Of a stretch of 64,000 bases of DNA, positions 25,430 to 36,214 are shown piece after piece (position 1 is the stretch's first letter; every line of letters starts with the position of its first letter). The position numbers and the translations under genes are program-made. This DNA is from Aselliscus stoliczkanus (lineage: Eukaryota > Chordata > Mammalia > Chiroptera > Hipposideridae): positions 95,632,709 to 95,696,708 of the forward strand of contig CM066737.1 in NCBI GenBank assembly GCA_033961575.1, given 5' to 3'. The notes under the pieces are model-generated. The model was given only the letters and a program-made list of their open reading frames with translations. It was not told the origin of the DNA and did not search any database.

Positions 25430-25775
25430 AGGAAAATGCGCGGGGCCGAAGGCGCTAAGGGACAAGCTGGCCCAAGCGGCAGGGCGGCGGTGATGGCCGC
25501 CTGCCGCAGCTCAGTTAAAATGCAGCGGAAGCAACAGCCAGTCACGGGGCTGGGGGAGGCAGGGCAGGAAGGTGGCGCTGCCGCCGAGCGACTAGAGCCC
25601 ATCATGGCGGCGAGGGCAATGGCCGCCAAGGGGAGCGAGCACGCCCCCTCCGCGCGCACACGCTGCCGTATCGGGCCTCCGGGGCCCGTCACCGGAGCCG
25701 CCGCCGCCGCCGCCGCCCGCTCTCTGACCCCCCCTCACGGGCTGTAGCGGAATTTTCTCTTCCGACACCGCCTTC

Positions 25776-25847
25776 AAGATGGCGTCTGCCCCTCCCGACA
25801 ACCCCCTCAACCGTCCCCTGCAGCAGGCGCCCAACCGCCGCCATCTT
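25776..25847. promoter_or_regulatory. Inverted pair of YY1-type motifs
   Basis: AAGATGGCG occurs on the plus strand at 25776-25784, and the same word occurs on the minus strand at 25847-25839. YY1 sites of this form commonly sit just downstream of CpG-island start sites. The pair is left of the proposed exon 1 donor, so it would be in intron 1 or mark an alternative start. Confidence 0.5.
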
Positions 25848-26252
25848 GTCCCCCATCCCTCCCCCCTCGCCGATATTTACATAGCGAAAATCGGCCCGGC
25901 CGGCCTGCGGCCTTCACCTCACGCCTGCAGCCTTCGCCTCCTTGCCAGGCCTCGCCCCCAAGCGGTGCCCAAGCGGGCCGCGGCGCCGACCCCGGTCTCC
26001 TCAACCGCCGCCCGGGCCACCGGCCGACCCTTCCCCAACCCCCGCCCGTTTACGGAGCGCACCTCCGCCGCCGCTCGGGGCAGCCGGGCTCCTCCCCGGG
26101 CCTAACTGCGGCCTTCTCGGGGCCTGCTCGGCGCCGCGCGCCACGCCGCCCGGCCTACCGTGGAAGGGCGCCTTGCGGGCCGCCGACCAGGCCGGGACCA
26201 GGCCGCTGCGGGCGCGGTAGGCCTCACGGGCGCGGCGGCGCCCGGAACTCAC

Positions 26253-26480
26253 CGGACGGGAGTGCGGGCGGGCGGCGACGGTGGCGGGTGCTGCAGGCCG
26301 GCCTTTCTCTGGAGCACTGGGCCGGGCTCCGGCTGGTGGGGCGGGCGGAGGGAGGGAGGAGGGGCCGAGCTCGGAGCTGACAAAAAGCGGCCCAGCTCCC
26401 CGGCACGGGCCCGCCGTCAGCACGTAACGTCACCGCCCGGGAGAGAGACCCAGGAAAATGCGGAAGGGTAGATGGGCCCC
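26253..26480 (-). other. ZFX: Probable ZFX non-coding first exon (5' end approximate)
   Basis: Inside the CpG island, the minus strand has a strong splice donor, CCG then GTGAGT, with the exon ending at 26253. It points toward the ZFX coding exons about 17.5 kb away. ZFX is known to begin with non-coding exons in a CpG island. The transcription start cannot be seen directly. I set the upper limit near a cluster of promoter-like motifs (a CRE-type TAACGTCAC at 26425-26433 and an ETS-like GCGGAAG near 26460). Other donors in the island, such as one near 26157, would allow alternative first exons. Confidence 0.5.
26425..26433 (-). promoter_or_regulatory. CRE/ATF-like site in ZFX island
   Basis: TAACGTCAC on plus reads GTGACGTTA on minus, containing the TGACG half site of CREB/ATF factors. 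It lies about 175 bp upstream of the exon 1 donor. It is a sequence match only. Confidence 0.35.
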
Positions 26481-27110
26481 CTCCTCCGCCCGGTGGGTCC
26501 CCCTGGAATCCTGGGTCGGCGCCGCTTACGCCTCGCGACCGGGGAGTCCAGTGGCCTCTCTGCGGCGGGGTCTCCGGCGGCCGGAGTCTCCGTGACAGCG
26601 CCCCCCTTCTTTCCACCTCCTCCGCGCTCCCTCCCGCCGTCGCCGCCGCTACACACGCGCCGCTGCCGCCGCCTCAGCCATAAAGCCCGCGCGGGGCCGG
26701 ACTCGGCCCGGCCGCCCCCTACCATGTCCTGTGGGCCGCGGCCGCCCCCCGGGCCCTCCCCGGAGACCTACCGACTCTCCGCGCCCGTTCCTGGCCGAGG
26801 CGCCTGCTCGAGTTGTTTGCAGGCCCTCAGACCCCCGCCCGCAGTAAATGTGTTTTCTTCATCCCCGTGGCTGGAGAAGAAGATAAATTTAGCAACCCCC
26901 GCCATCCCCTGCTTTCGCTTAAAAAAAAACCAAAAAAAAAAACAAAAAAAACAACAACCCTGAAATAAAATGAAAATAGGCTTGCCAGTCTAAATGGGTA
27001 TGTGGGCAAGAGGGGGAGAAGGGTGATCCTAAAGCAACTACAGAAATGTTTAAATTTTTTTTTTTTTAATAAGCATTCAGCCAGAGAGCCTAACTGATTT
27101 TATTAGTTGC

Positions 27111-27140
27111 GGGGGGGGGGGGGAGAAGAGGGGGAAAGTG
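27111..27140 (+). repeat. G13 tract and G-rich run
   Basis: Thirteen consecutive G, then AGAAGAGGGGGAAAG. Possible G-quadruplex about 250 bp outside the ZFX CpG island. Confidence 0.8.
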
Positions 27141-28294
27141 AGGAAAAAGGGTTATATTTTGAAACTGGTTTCGCACATTGCAATGAACAGGAATTTTTAA
27201 TGTACATTTTCTATATATCTGTTTCAGAGTTTGGGAGCCTATGAAATGGAAGTCTTGTGTAATTGTTTCATAAATAATCAATTTTTCACATTCTCTAATA
27301 AATATGGAGAGAAGTAGCAGAATTGGGTAGTTTTACAAACTACTTAAACAAGCCTCTTAAAGTTTAAGAAGACTTAGGAGAGAAGGGAAAATATGTATTT
27401 GATTAAACAAAGCATTTATCAGCTCCAAAAATGTGTATTTTGCGTTTTCATTAGTTTAAATTTTTATGTTCTTAACATACTGAACTTGGGACCCAAACTG
27501 TTTAAAAGTTACTAATTAAATGTTCCATAGTGTGGTCTTTAAATTAATCAGGAAATCTGATATGCTTTATTTAGTTAGTTCACTAAATGTTAGATAAAGA
27601 CATTTTTAACAGTACAGAACACAAAAGTCATAAAGCAAATGGCATACTGCTGTGAAATCTCTTTAAATACAGAAGTCATATATTTTAGTTTCCTGTCATA
27701 ACTTTTTAAAACTTCGAGTGCAAGTTGTGCTTTCCTCAAGACATCTTACAAACCAAAGACACAGTAAGAAGAAATCTTAGAGACTATGTACTGGATGGTT
27801 ATTTTCCTCTCAAGGCTTCAGCTTTGATTTTTTTTCAAGCAATTAAATTTCCTTTCAAAAAATGATAAATGACAATATGTCTTCATCATTTATAGAAAAC
27901 CCCATCAGGCTATGATACAGACTATATTCACAGAAAGGTAAATAAAACTTTATTCAAGTAAAAAAAAATAAATAGCTTGTATACTCACACTAATATAATT
28001 TCAAAAAATTGATAAGCAGCGTTTAAATACTTTTACTTTCCAAGGGCCTCGGTTTAATACTATGGTATGTAAAGAATGGGGTTTCATCATCCACACAACT
28101 GTAAACAGCATGAACACAAAAACCTAATGTCAGCATTCTTGTTCTTCCATAATTACAATAAAATACTTCCAAGTCCACCAGTATAAAGCACTTAAGAAGA
28201 GTGTCAAGGAGCACAAATGAAAAAAGTTTTCCTCAATTTAAAAGACCAGAGGTAGTTTAGGTATTCATACTTTTTAAAGAGTCCTTTGCGTGCT

Positions 28295-28332
28295 CCCTCC
28301 AATAGTTCAGTTGGTAGAGTGGAGGACTGTAA
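28295..28332 (+). pseudogene. 5' half of a tRNA-Tyr-like sequence
   Basis: The stretch from CCCTCCAATAGTTCAG through TTGGTAGAGTGGAGGACTGT matches the acceptor 5' strand, D arm and anticodon 5' strand of mammalian tRNA-Tyr with a few changes. It ends at the anticodon GTA. There is no 3' half, so it is not a functional tRNA. Confidence 0.65.
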
Positions 28333-29544
28333 AGAGGCCTTTACCATTACTTTTCATACTTTCATAGAGACTGTTAACTTTGATGGGAAACAAAGAAAGG
28401 ATGGCCTAGTTCTATTAATTATGTTAGATAAACCTTTATTGAAGTCCAACAAAGATTATAGATGATTGTACAGATGAGTTTACACTTTTTTTTTTTTTGA
28501 GTTTTCAAATAAGGGAAAGTAATTCAATTTATGGAAGGCTGTAAAGAATGGTATATGATAAAAATCATTTTACTAGAAGTACCCATTAATATAAAATACT
28601 CATGATAAAGGGGAGGTGCAAAGGAAATTAGCAGAGATCAGAAATCATTCAATATTATACTAAAATGCAAAATACAGCTTATGAAAAGATTCACAATAGG
28701 GCCTTATCAAAGCATTTGGTAATCACGCATTGGATGATTAATGGGACATCTTGCACGTAAGGGACCTTCTACAGCCTATCTTGCACTGATACTTTTTTGT
28801 TCATTGTTTTAGTATTAGGGACCTATAGAATTCTGGGCGCAGGGAATAAAAAGATGTAGTCCTTGCCCTTGGAGAACTCCAAATAAGGAGATTGCCTACT
28901 GCGGAATAAAAACATTCTTAAGTGTATTCATTTTCTCAAATAAACACAATAAAGGGAAATTTAATTTAGGGAGATTGAGAACATTTCCAAGGCATCTGCT
29001 GTGAATACAAAATATATGGTTTTCAAAGCAGTCAAAGGGATTTTGGTTATGAGCTAAAATTTATTTGTTCCTTCAGAGCTGTTAATGTATATAAGATAGT
29101 TAAAAGCATCTACTCAAGGTTTTGACAGTGTTTTAATAACTTAACTAAAAATCCCTGACATGTTTATAGGTCCTTGAGCCAGAAATAATACAAGGCCTTT
29201 CAATCATTTTTCCAGAGAAAGATTAGTCAGAAAAGAAGCTATCAAAAAAAGAAAAAGCGCTGTTGATTTTCACTCCACATCACTGATTGAAATCCAAATA
29301 AAAGACAATAAATTATTGGCTTATGAGAAAATATGGACCTTCTTGAATAAACTTATGATAATTGATTATTTTATATCCCAAAGGTTAAAAAACATTTACT
29401 TTCCACTAGAAAGGCCCTGATTTTATTGAACTAAGCACACCCTATAAAAATTAACCGTTTATTTGATACTTAAGTTATCTCATATGTACTTAACACGAGC
29501 AAGTTGCATCATGTTGCAATTCAGCTGGCTATAATTAATGTACA

Positions 29545-29590
29545 GTTCGGGTCCCACATATGAGGGCCAGTGACACTGCCCTCAAAAAAA
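29545..29590 (+). mobile_element. Type A SINE, strongly 5'-truncated
   Basis: Begins within the B-box region (CAGTTCGGGTCCCACATATG) and runs through CACTGCCCTC to an A-run. Only about 46 bp remain. Confidence 0.8.
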
Positions 29591-29619
29591 AAGGAATAAT
29601 TGCTATGGATTGAAATGCA

Positions 29620-29780
29620 TCAAGTGGGTTGGTGAGTTTATAATGGGGTTTTTACAAATGATCAACTAGTGGTGATGGTTGCACAGCTTTGTGAATATAC
29701 TAGAAACTAATGAATTATACACTTTAAACGTATGGATTTTATAGCATAAGAATTATATCTTGATTTTTTTAAAAAGGATA
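29620..29780 (+). mobile_element. L1M 3' end fragment
   Basis: GTGATGGTTGCACAGCTTTG, then ACTAATGAATTATACACTTT and an A/T-rich end are the L1M terminal sequence. Confidence 0.65.
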
Positions 29781-30071
29781 ACCGGAGAATGCTAGAGAAC
29801 TAACTCATTATTTTGAAAAGTAGTTAAGGGAAAGATCAGGCACTTACCCTGTATGAACCCTTTCTCAGGCTAAACAAATAGTTGATGGAGGGAGTTTTCT
29901 TTCAATAGAAGTATTTCAACTTATACATGAAGAAGGCTTGATAGAATTGAATATCACCATTTTGCAACCCTAATTAATGGATCTAGGCAGTGATAATCAA
30001 TGGTTGTGAAGCAGAGTGACAACCAGACAGATATATGCCTCAAGACGGAAGTGAGTACACAATGCCACTAG

Positions 30072-30215
30072 CACAGGCTCATAACACCAAGGTTGCAGGT
30101 TTGATTCCCACATGGGCCATGGAGCTTCACCCTCCACAACTAGATTGAAGACAACTACTGGACTTGAAGCTGATGTGTCCTGGAAAAACACACTGTTCCC
30201 CAATAAAATTTAAAA
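30072..30215 (+). mobile_element. C-long SINE, 5'-truncated
   Basis: Contains only the last tRNA-like unit's B box (AGGTTTGATTCCCAC) and the tail through CACTGTTCCCCAATAAAATT. A perfect 13-bp duplication ACAATGCCACTAG lies at 30059-30071 and 30216-30228. Confidence 0.9.
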
Positions 30216-30249
30216 ACAATGCCACTAGTCAAACAAAATCAAACCTGAA

Positions 30250-30890
30250 CATGATCAACCCTCTTGCTCTAACTGTCAATTTCCAGGAAATACAAGAGAC
30301 AACGAAGCATTATCAATGAAACCATAGGGATGCAATCAACAAAATCCAGATGGTGGGAAACTCAATGCGACCTGCTTTCTCCAAAATAAATTATAAGAAA
30401 AAAAAAATTGAAAAGGAAACCAATAGATGAGAGAAGACTTAAAAGACATATCAATCAATTGCAGTATATGAACTTTATTTCAATCTTGATTCAAACAAGT
30501 ATACCCGGTTCGGGTCCCAATATGAGGTCCCCATATATCATTGACAAGATATATGCTGATATAAACAAATTGTTAATTTGTTTTAGGTGTAATGATGGTG
30601 TGATTATATCTTAAAAAGTTCTTATCTTTTATCTTTCAGACATACATTATCGAACTATTTATAGATAAAATGATATACTATCAGAGAAGACCTTGAAAAT
30701 AATATGGGAGGGTGAGGGCAGAACAGGGATTGAGGGTGCAGAGAGGGGAGGATATAAATGAAACAAGATTGGCCATGAGCAGACAATTATTAAAGCTGGA
30801 TGATGGGCACGTGGGGGGTTCATGCATTATTCTCTTTGTATGTTTGAAATTTTCCATAGCAAGTTTAAAAAACAAACAATAACAAACAAA
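30250..30890 (+). mobile_element. Old L1M-type 3' end (family uncertain)
   Basis: TTTAGGTGTAATGATGGTGT, then TTCTTATCTTTTATCTTTCA and the closing phrase TTTGAAATTTTCCATAGCAA match a widespread old mammalian repeat end that I believe is L1M. It includes the odd SINE scrap at 30505-30531. Confidence 0.45.
30505..30531 (+). mobile_element. 27-bp scrap of type A SINE
   Basis: CCGGTTCGGGTCCCA followed by ATATGAGGTCC equals the B-box part of the type A/B head with one missing C and A. Neither the SINE head nor its tail is present. Confidence 0.6.
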
Positions 30891-31079
30891 GACAAAAATC
30901 CCTTCAAATTTCAAAGAATCTTTGGACGAGGGCAAGGATTACAGATATGAGTTACTCCCTTTCTCATTTAGCTGTGCACCGTATAACACCACTTATTTTC
31001 AAAACAATGAGCATAATTAAGCAATGTAATCAATAAAGCTAGACCACTTATGGTTAAAAAACGGCAATGTTTTTCATAT

Positions 31080-31210
31080 TTGCAAGGGAACAATACCTTT
31101 CTAAAGATGCGGATTCCTGGGCCTCGACTCCTAGAAATTCTGATTTTTACCAGGTCTGGGGTGGGGCTGAAGAATGTGCAATTTAACCAGAAGCTCAGGT
31201 CATACATAAA
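31080..31210 (+). mobile_element. MER5-type hAT fragment
   Basis: GCGGATTCCTGGGCCTCGAC, then TTACCAGGTCTGGGGTGGGG and GAATGTGCAATTTAACCAG are the MER5A-like core. Confidence 0.75.
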
Positions 31211-31214
31211 CAAG

Positions 31215-32119
31215 TGGGCACACACCAATGATACTATAAGAAATATTAGTGCATCCTGGTAAATGCCTCTTTGCCCATATTTATAAGAGTTTCTCTTGGA
31301 GTATAAAGAAGTAAAATTGCTGGATATGGCATATTTTCAATATTGCTCTCCTAAATGACTATACTAATATACATTCCCTCCAGCAGAAAAGAATTCCCAA
31401 CTCCCATTCCTTGGCCAATTCTTGATGTGCTCATACTTTTTTATTTTTGCCAAGAACATACTACCTTACAGAATGACCTTTCAGTTAGCTACATTTGTTA
31501 AAGCAGCTCTTGAAAAATCTGCCACATTTTGAGCAAAGACTCCTTTTTAATGACTTTTCATTATTGTGATTATTTTCATTATTGTAATTATAATAACTTT
31601 TCACCCCAAAATAGTTAAATAAATATGCTCAACGAAGTGATAATTCAACATTATAGTTTAAAGCCAAATGTTCTCACCAATTACAGGACATAAGAATTCC
31701 TCATCAGAGAATCTCATATGGAACAAATTTGAATTTTGCTCTGTGTTTACATGAACCACAAATGTTTTTTACTTGTTTTTGCATACAGACATCAAGCAAA
31801 TAAAAACAACCCAAGTTGAGAACAAAACAGGAAGAAGCAGCTGGCAGAAATGTGGAAAGTTTCGTAATTCTCAAAAAGGTGAGGCAAGCCAAGGACACAG
31901 CAGGAATCTGACTGAATAAAATGAAGGTTTCAAGAAAGTGTGAATTGTTCATAACATTATGTTGAGGGAAAATTCAGACGAAAATGGAGTAAGTAGTAAA
32001 GGGTTAGAACGTTACATGATCTGGTCTGGTGAGGAGCTTGCGAAGGTTTTTGTAAAAATGACTTTGTGAGTGGACCCCCCCTCTCCCAATACTGGATTAT
32101 GAATCAGAGTGTTAATCTG
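31215..32119. other. Upstream flank, nothing recognised
   Basis: AT-rich. The open frames are short and unsupported. Confidence 0.4.
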
Positions 32120-32124
32120 AGCCT

Positions 32125-32290
32125 GTGCTCAGGCGGCAGAGCCTCTCAAACTTGAACGTGCAGTCACCTGGGGAATGTTGTGAAAATGCTCCTTCGGATG
32201 CAGTGGGTCCTGGATGTGGCCTGAGGGTCTGCAAGGCTTTCTGGAATCCCGCAGAGCTGGTGCTCCTCCGTCTGCCTTTGCATGAAGTCT
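32125..32290 (+). mobile_element. MER5-type hAT fragment, diverged
   Basis: GAGCCTCTCAAACTTGAACG, then CAGTCACCTGGGGAATGTTG and GGCCTGAGGGTCTGCAAGGC follow the MER5A order. Confidence 0.6.
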
Positions 32291-32834
32291 CTGACTGAGA
32301 AGTTCTGTAGTCCAAATACCTGCTTCTGCCGGCACTGCTGCTAGAAAGACAAAGGACATGGGACTGGGACCTGGCAGAAACCCATTCCCTCAGAAACCTT
32401 CCCGTAGAAAGGGGCTGGACTTGTGGCAGACGGCAGCCTAGAGGCCTCCTGGGGGCATTATATGGCCTTGGAGGGTTGAGAGATCAACAAGGAGTCAACA
32501 GCTGTTAGCATTAACACTATCACCCATGTGCGCACCCCCAGGAACTCAAGGTTCAGAGGAAGAGACAGAAAATGAAGAGAGCAGAATGAGATAGATATGG
32601 AGAACAGACAATGAACAAATTACAGGTGCTTGATGTTCCTGGCCAAGAGATGCATAATGAAAGATCTTTTAGAAAAAGGTTTTTCTAAGCTTAAGGAAGA
32701 ACTCTATCTGCAGACAGAAAGAATTTACCTCATTTCAGGGAAAATGAACTATCAACACACAGACACATTTGGCAACAGTTTTTAACCACAAAAGAAAAAA
32801 ACGTACAATCATCAAGGCAGGAGAAAACAAATCA
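32291..32834. other. Upstream flank, nothing recognised
   Basis: No named repeat or exon. Confidence 0.4.
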
Positions 32835-32925
32835 TTTATTGAGGGCTTACCTTGCTCTGCACACTTGGTGCTTGACATGACTTCTCTCATTTAGATGTCA
32901 CAGCATTCCAGCAAAGGGGTGGTGC
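32835..32925 (-). mobile_element. MIR-type fragment, antisense
   Basis: TTTATTGAGGGCTTACCTTG, then ATGACTTCTCTCATTTAGAT match the antisense start of MIR/MIRb. Confidence 0.55.
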
Positions 32926-33334
32926 TGGCCTTTAAGTTGACCGGATTCAGGAACTCGAACCATGTTGTCAGGATCCCTGTGCTCTCCAGCTGCTGCGGCT
33001 GTTTCATTCCTCATGGTGGCAGACAGGATTCCTCCAGATGTGGCACAGGCAGCTCCGGGCTCACATTCTCCTAGCTCAGGGACCCTAGAAGAAAGACACG
33101 GAGACTCTCTCCTGGTTTCACCATCCAGGGTCTCCAGTTGTCTCTATGCCATGTGCTCACCCTTGGACCCATCACAGTGACAGATAGAATGCAGTAAGAT
33201 AACTGGCCAGGGGTTGAGGGTACTCATTAGAAGTCCCATCGGAATTAAAGGGTTGGAGTGACAACAAATAAACAAATAAAAGAGAGCAAGGACAGTTTGG
33301 CCAACAAATGCAAGGGGTCCATGGCAGGGAGGCC
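32926..33334. other. Upstream flank, nothing recognised
   Basis: This may separate two halves of one MIR (32835-32925 and 33335-33480), in which case it would be an old insertion. I cannot name it. Confidence 0.3.
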
Positions 33335-33480
33335 TATGAGTTGCCCCATTTTACAGATGACGACAGTAAGGATTAGAGAGGTCAAGTAACTTGCCCAAGG
33401 TCACACATCCAGTATAAGTTGAGGAGTCAGAACACAAACCAAGGCAATATGACCAGAGCTCTTAACCGCTATGCTATAAG
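33335..33480 (-). mobile_element. MIR SINE, antisense
   Basis: CCCATTTTACAGATGACGAC, then CAAGTAACTTGCCCAAGGTC and the CTCTTAACCGCTATGCTATA end are the antisense MIR consensus. Confidence 0.88.
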
Positions 33481-34319
33481 GCAACAAAGTGAGTTTGGTT
33501 TCAGACTTCTCCGCAAATCAGCTCAGAAGAAAATGGGGCAACGGCGAGACTTTCTAGAGAAAAAGGCTGTAACCAAAGATTCGTATGCTCTGCCAAATTG
33601 TCTTTCACAATAATAGCTAACAAATATTAAACACACACTGTGTGACAGCCACTGTCCTAAGTTCTATGAGGACTTCTGCTGGGGGGAGGGGAGAATGGTG
33701 GCCCACTTCTCCCAGAGTGACACATCTGCTCTAAAAGAGGAACTGGGCCAGGGTAGTGATCTCTGGTCTTCCAGTCTTGCTTCTCCCAATATGGAACCTC
33801 TGCCCTGTGAGCAAGCTGGGCAGTACTACAGCCTGCCACACATGTAATAGAACTTCTACCTTACTGTGGAGGTTGGACAGGCGGAGGGAGCTCCACTCCT
33901 CTGCCCTGCACCTGTCTAGATGCAACTTCTGCAACACAGAGCTGGCATTGATGAGAGATGCTGCTGGTCTGCCCTTCATAGAGTGAAACAATAGTCCAAG
34001 ACTGGGAGCTGGGAGGAAAGGGAGCCCCATCTTTTTGGCTGCATCTTCCAAGAATAGAGGTTCTATCAGACTGAGCTGGAGGTTGGGAAACAGTTCATGG
34101 CTCAAATGCTACAGACTCATTATTCTTACTAAGGTTTAGCAGATCTTCTTGTATCAATGTTTCTCTTTTGCTGTATGTCCTTGGAACAAATTCCAGGAAC
34201 TTGAAATGGTTGGATTTTTAAAATAATTTTCACCAGCAGTTAAATGGTTGTTTCACAAGGGAGAGTATCTATCGGCCTCCTCACTCCACCATTTTGGAAG
34301 TTGGCTACCTCAATCAGGT
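33481..34319. other. Unassigned, probably an old repeat
   Basis: The 33660-34290 stretch has the feel of a mid-copy interspersed repeat (CACTCCACCATTTTGGAAGT near its end), but I cannot name it. The open frame at 33731-34105 minus has no domain I recognise. Confidence 0.3.
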
Positions 34320-34560
34320 TTTTTTAAAGGCAAAAAATAAGTTTGTTTAGTAGTACTTTAAGATCATGATTGAAACATATTCCGTGTGTTTCAATCCACT
34401 GCTATTATTTTTATTGGTGCTCAAATTATCCCAACTGTGGCTAATGGGAATTTCTTTAAGTTGGCTCTTGAATCCTTTTGACATGACTCTAAAAGTGGTT
34501 GCCAGCTTTCTTGTCATTGAAATACTGTGCATATTACCTCCCCCAGAGCCACAGAATGTT
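34320..34560 (-). mobile_element. Old L1M fragment, antisense
   Basis: TTGGTGCTCAAATTATCCCA, then GTTGGCTCTTGAATCCTTTT are typical antisense L1M 3' text. Confidence 0.5.
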
Positions 34561-34811
34561 TTTGGAAAACTTAAAGGTCACCTTACCAGTATCAAAAAGA
34601 GTATATGCGTCTTCCAAAGAAATGAAGAAGATAAAAGCAAACAGTCAAAAGGGAAAGACAAACAAATCTAAAAATCATAAAACAAATAAAAAATGATAAG
34701 GAAACATTAAGAATAGCATAGAAAATATGACATGAATAATAAAACAAACATATTAGTGATCATGAAAAATATAAATGGAATCTACTGCCCTATTAAAAAT
34801 TAAGATTCACA

Positions 34812-34916
34812 GGGCTGGCCGAGTGGCGTGGTGGTTAAGTGCTGGCTTGGGAAGCCAGCGGCCCCGGTTCGGGTCCCACATATGAAGGCCAGTGACACTG
34901 CCCTGAAAAAAAAAAA
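34812..34916 (+). mobile_element. Type A short SINE, sense (reference copy)
   Basis: A clean full-length copy: head GGGCTGGCCGAGTGGCGTGG, B box GGTTCGGGTCC, end CACTGCCCT then an A-run. A perfect 14-bp duplication AATTAAGATTCACA lies at 34798-34811 and 34917-34930. Confidence 0.93.
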
Positions 34917-34930
34917 AATTAAGATTCACA

Positions 34931-35420
34931 AACTGGATTAAGAATTCAATCTTGCTATTTGGGACAACAGGGATGGACCTCGAAAGTGTTATGTTAAGTG
35001 AAATAAGTTGGACAGAGAAAGACCAATACCATATGATTTCACTTATATGTGGAATCTAAAGAACAAAATACATGAATAAACAAAACAGAAACAAATTCAT
35101 AAACAGAAAAGAACAAACTGATGGTTTCCAGAGGCAAGAGGGATAGGGGGTTGTGCAGAAAAGGGGAAGGGGATTAAGAAGTACAAATTTTCAGTTAAAA
35201 AGTATAACATGTCATGGGGAAGTAATGTACAGCATAGGAAATAGAGTCAATAATATCATAATAACTATGTACAGGGACAGATGATTACTAGACTTATTGT
35301 GGTGATCACTTTGTAAGGTATATAAATGTCAAATCACTATGTTGTATACCTCAAACTAATATAATACTGTATGCCAACTATAATTTAAAATATATTTTAA
35401 AAAATAAATCTAAAAAATTT
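34931..35420 (+). mobile_element. L1MA-like 3' end
   Basis: GGGATGGACCTCGAAAGTGT, TATGATTTCACTTATATGTG and ATGTTGTATACCTCAAACTA are in L1 3' order, with an A/T-rich end. Non-coding. Confidence 0.75.
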
Positions 35421-36214
35421 CAATTTTATGATATTTAAATGAAGCACACAATGAAACAAAAAGATTAATGCAAAGGAAGGAGACATATATAAAACAAATT
35501 CAAATTAAGAGAAATCAAAGATGAAAATACTTTCATTAGTAGAATTTGACATAAAAAAAATGACACTGAAAATTATAAAGCCAAAATATGAAGGATAGAG
35601 AATCATTTAATAATATGACAAATCAGTCTTGCTTAATAGCTTTCTGGAAAGAAACATGCATACTAGACAATACACCTTTGTTCCTCATGCCCATGGAAGA
35701 CTTAACAAAAATGGAATATATAGCTGCCCTAACAGTGGCACGTAAACAGGGTTCAATTGCTACAGAAGACTCCCAGGATCCAAAATGACAAAGCTTACAA
35801 ATGTACAGTGTATTATTGGGAAAAGACACACTAGATATAGCAAGAGTGTGAAAGTCAGAATAAACTTCACCCTATATGATTCACAGAAGGAGTCTGGAGA
35901 GGCCAGGTGCAGGCTCCTTGTCTCTTCCCTGCACAGTCCTAGAATCATTTCTTCAAGGAGCCCTGGTTCCATTTGTTCGAGAATTGTATTTAGAAACAAG
36001 GATCTGGATGCTAGGTGTGCTCATTGTTGCTGAGGTGTCACTGCTTCTAAGCTATCTCAGCAGTTACAGCCAGGAAATATATCTAAGTATACTGCCCCAT
36101 GTACACATGCATATCTATATTTCTGTATCTCTCTCTACCAACTAAAGTACAGTATTTACATACAGTTCTTTTTGTCGTTAGCCTTACATTATCTAGTCAA
36201 AATACTGTCTTTCG
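35421..36214. other. Upstream flank, unassigned
   Basis: AT-rich, possibly continuing L1 debris at left. No exon. Confidence 0.35.

Larger units (their letters stand above)
25430..26860 (-). promoter_or_regulatory. CpG-island promoter of ZFX
   Basis: This is about 1.4 kb of very GC-rich, CpG-dense sequence in an otherwise AT-rich window, typical of a housekeeping-type promoter. It holds GC boxes (GGGGCGGGCGG near 26340), a GCC triplet run at about 25694-25717, two opposite YY1-type motifs and a CRE-like site. No TATA box is evident. The many open frames across it on both strands are a by-product of few stop codons at high GC and do not resemble known proteins. Its position upstream of the ZFX coding exons supports the assignment. 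Divergent non-coding transcription to the right is possible but not shown. Confidence 0.85.
26861..29544. other. Upstream flank of ZFX, mostly unassigned
   Basis: Right after the island comes A-rich sequence (26920-26955) and a G13 run at 27111-27123. The rest is AT-rich and gene-free apart from a tRNA-like fragment at 28295 and a weak MIR/L2-like phrase near 28850-28890. Confidence 0.4.

Noticed and set aside
25436..26963. Several open frames of 80-163 codons in the CpG island on both strands
   Set aside because: High GC gives few stops. The frames overlap one another, are Pro/Arg/Gly/Ala-biased and match no family I know.
33731..34105. 124-codon minus open frame
   Set aside because: No domain, no splice support, and the surrounding sequence reads like an old interspersed repeat.
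34812..34916. SINE heads as tRNA genes
   Set aside because: They keep Pol III box-like words, but the cloverleaf is incomplete and they are dispersed with A-tails and target duplications.
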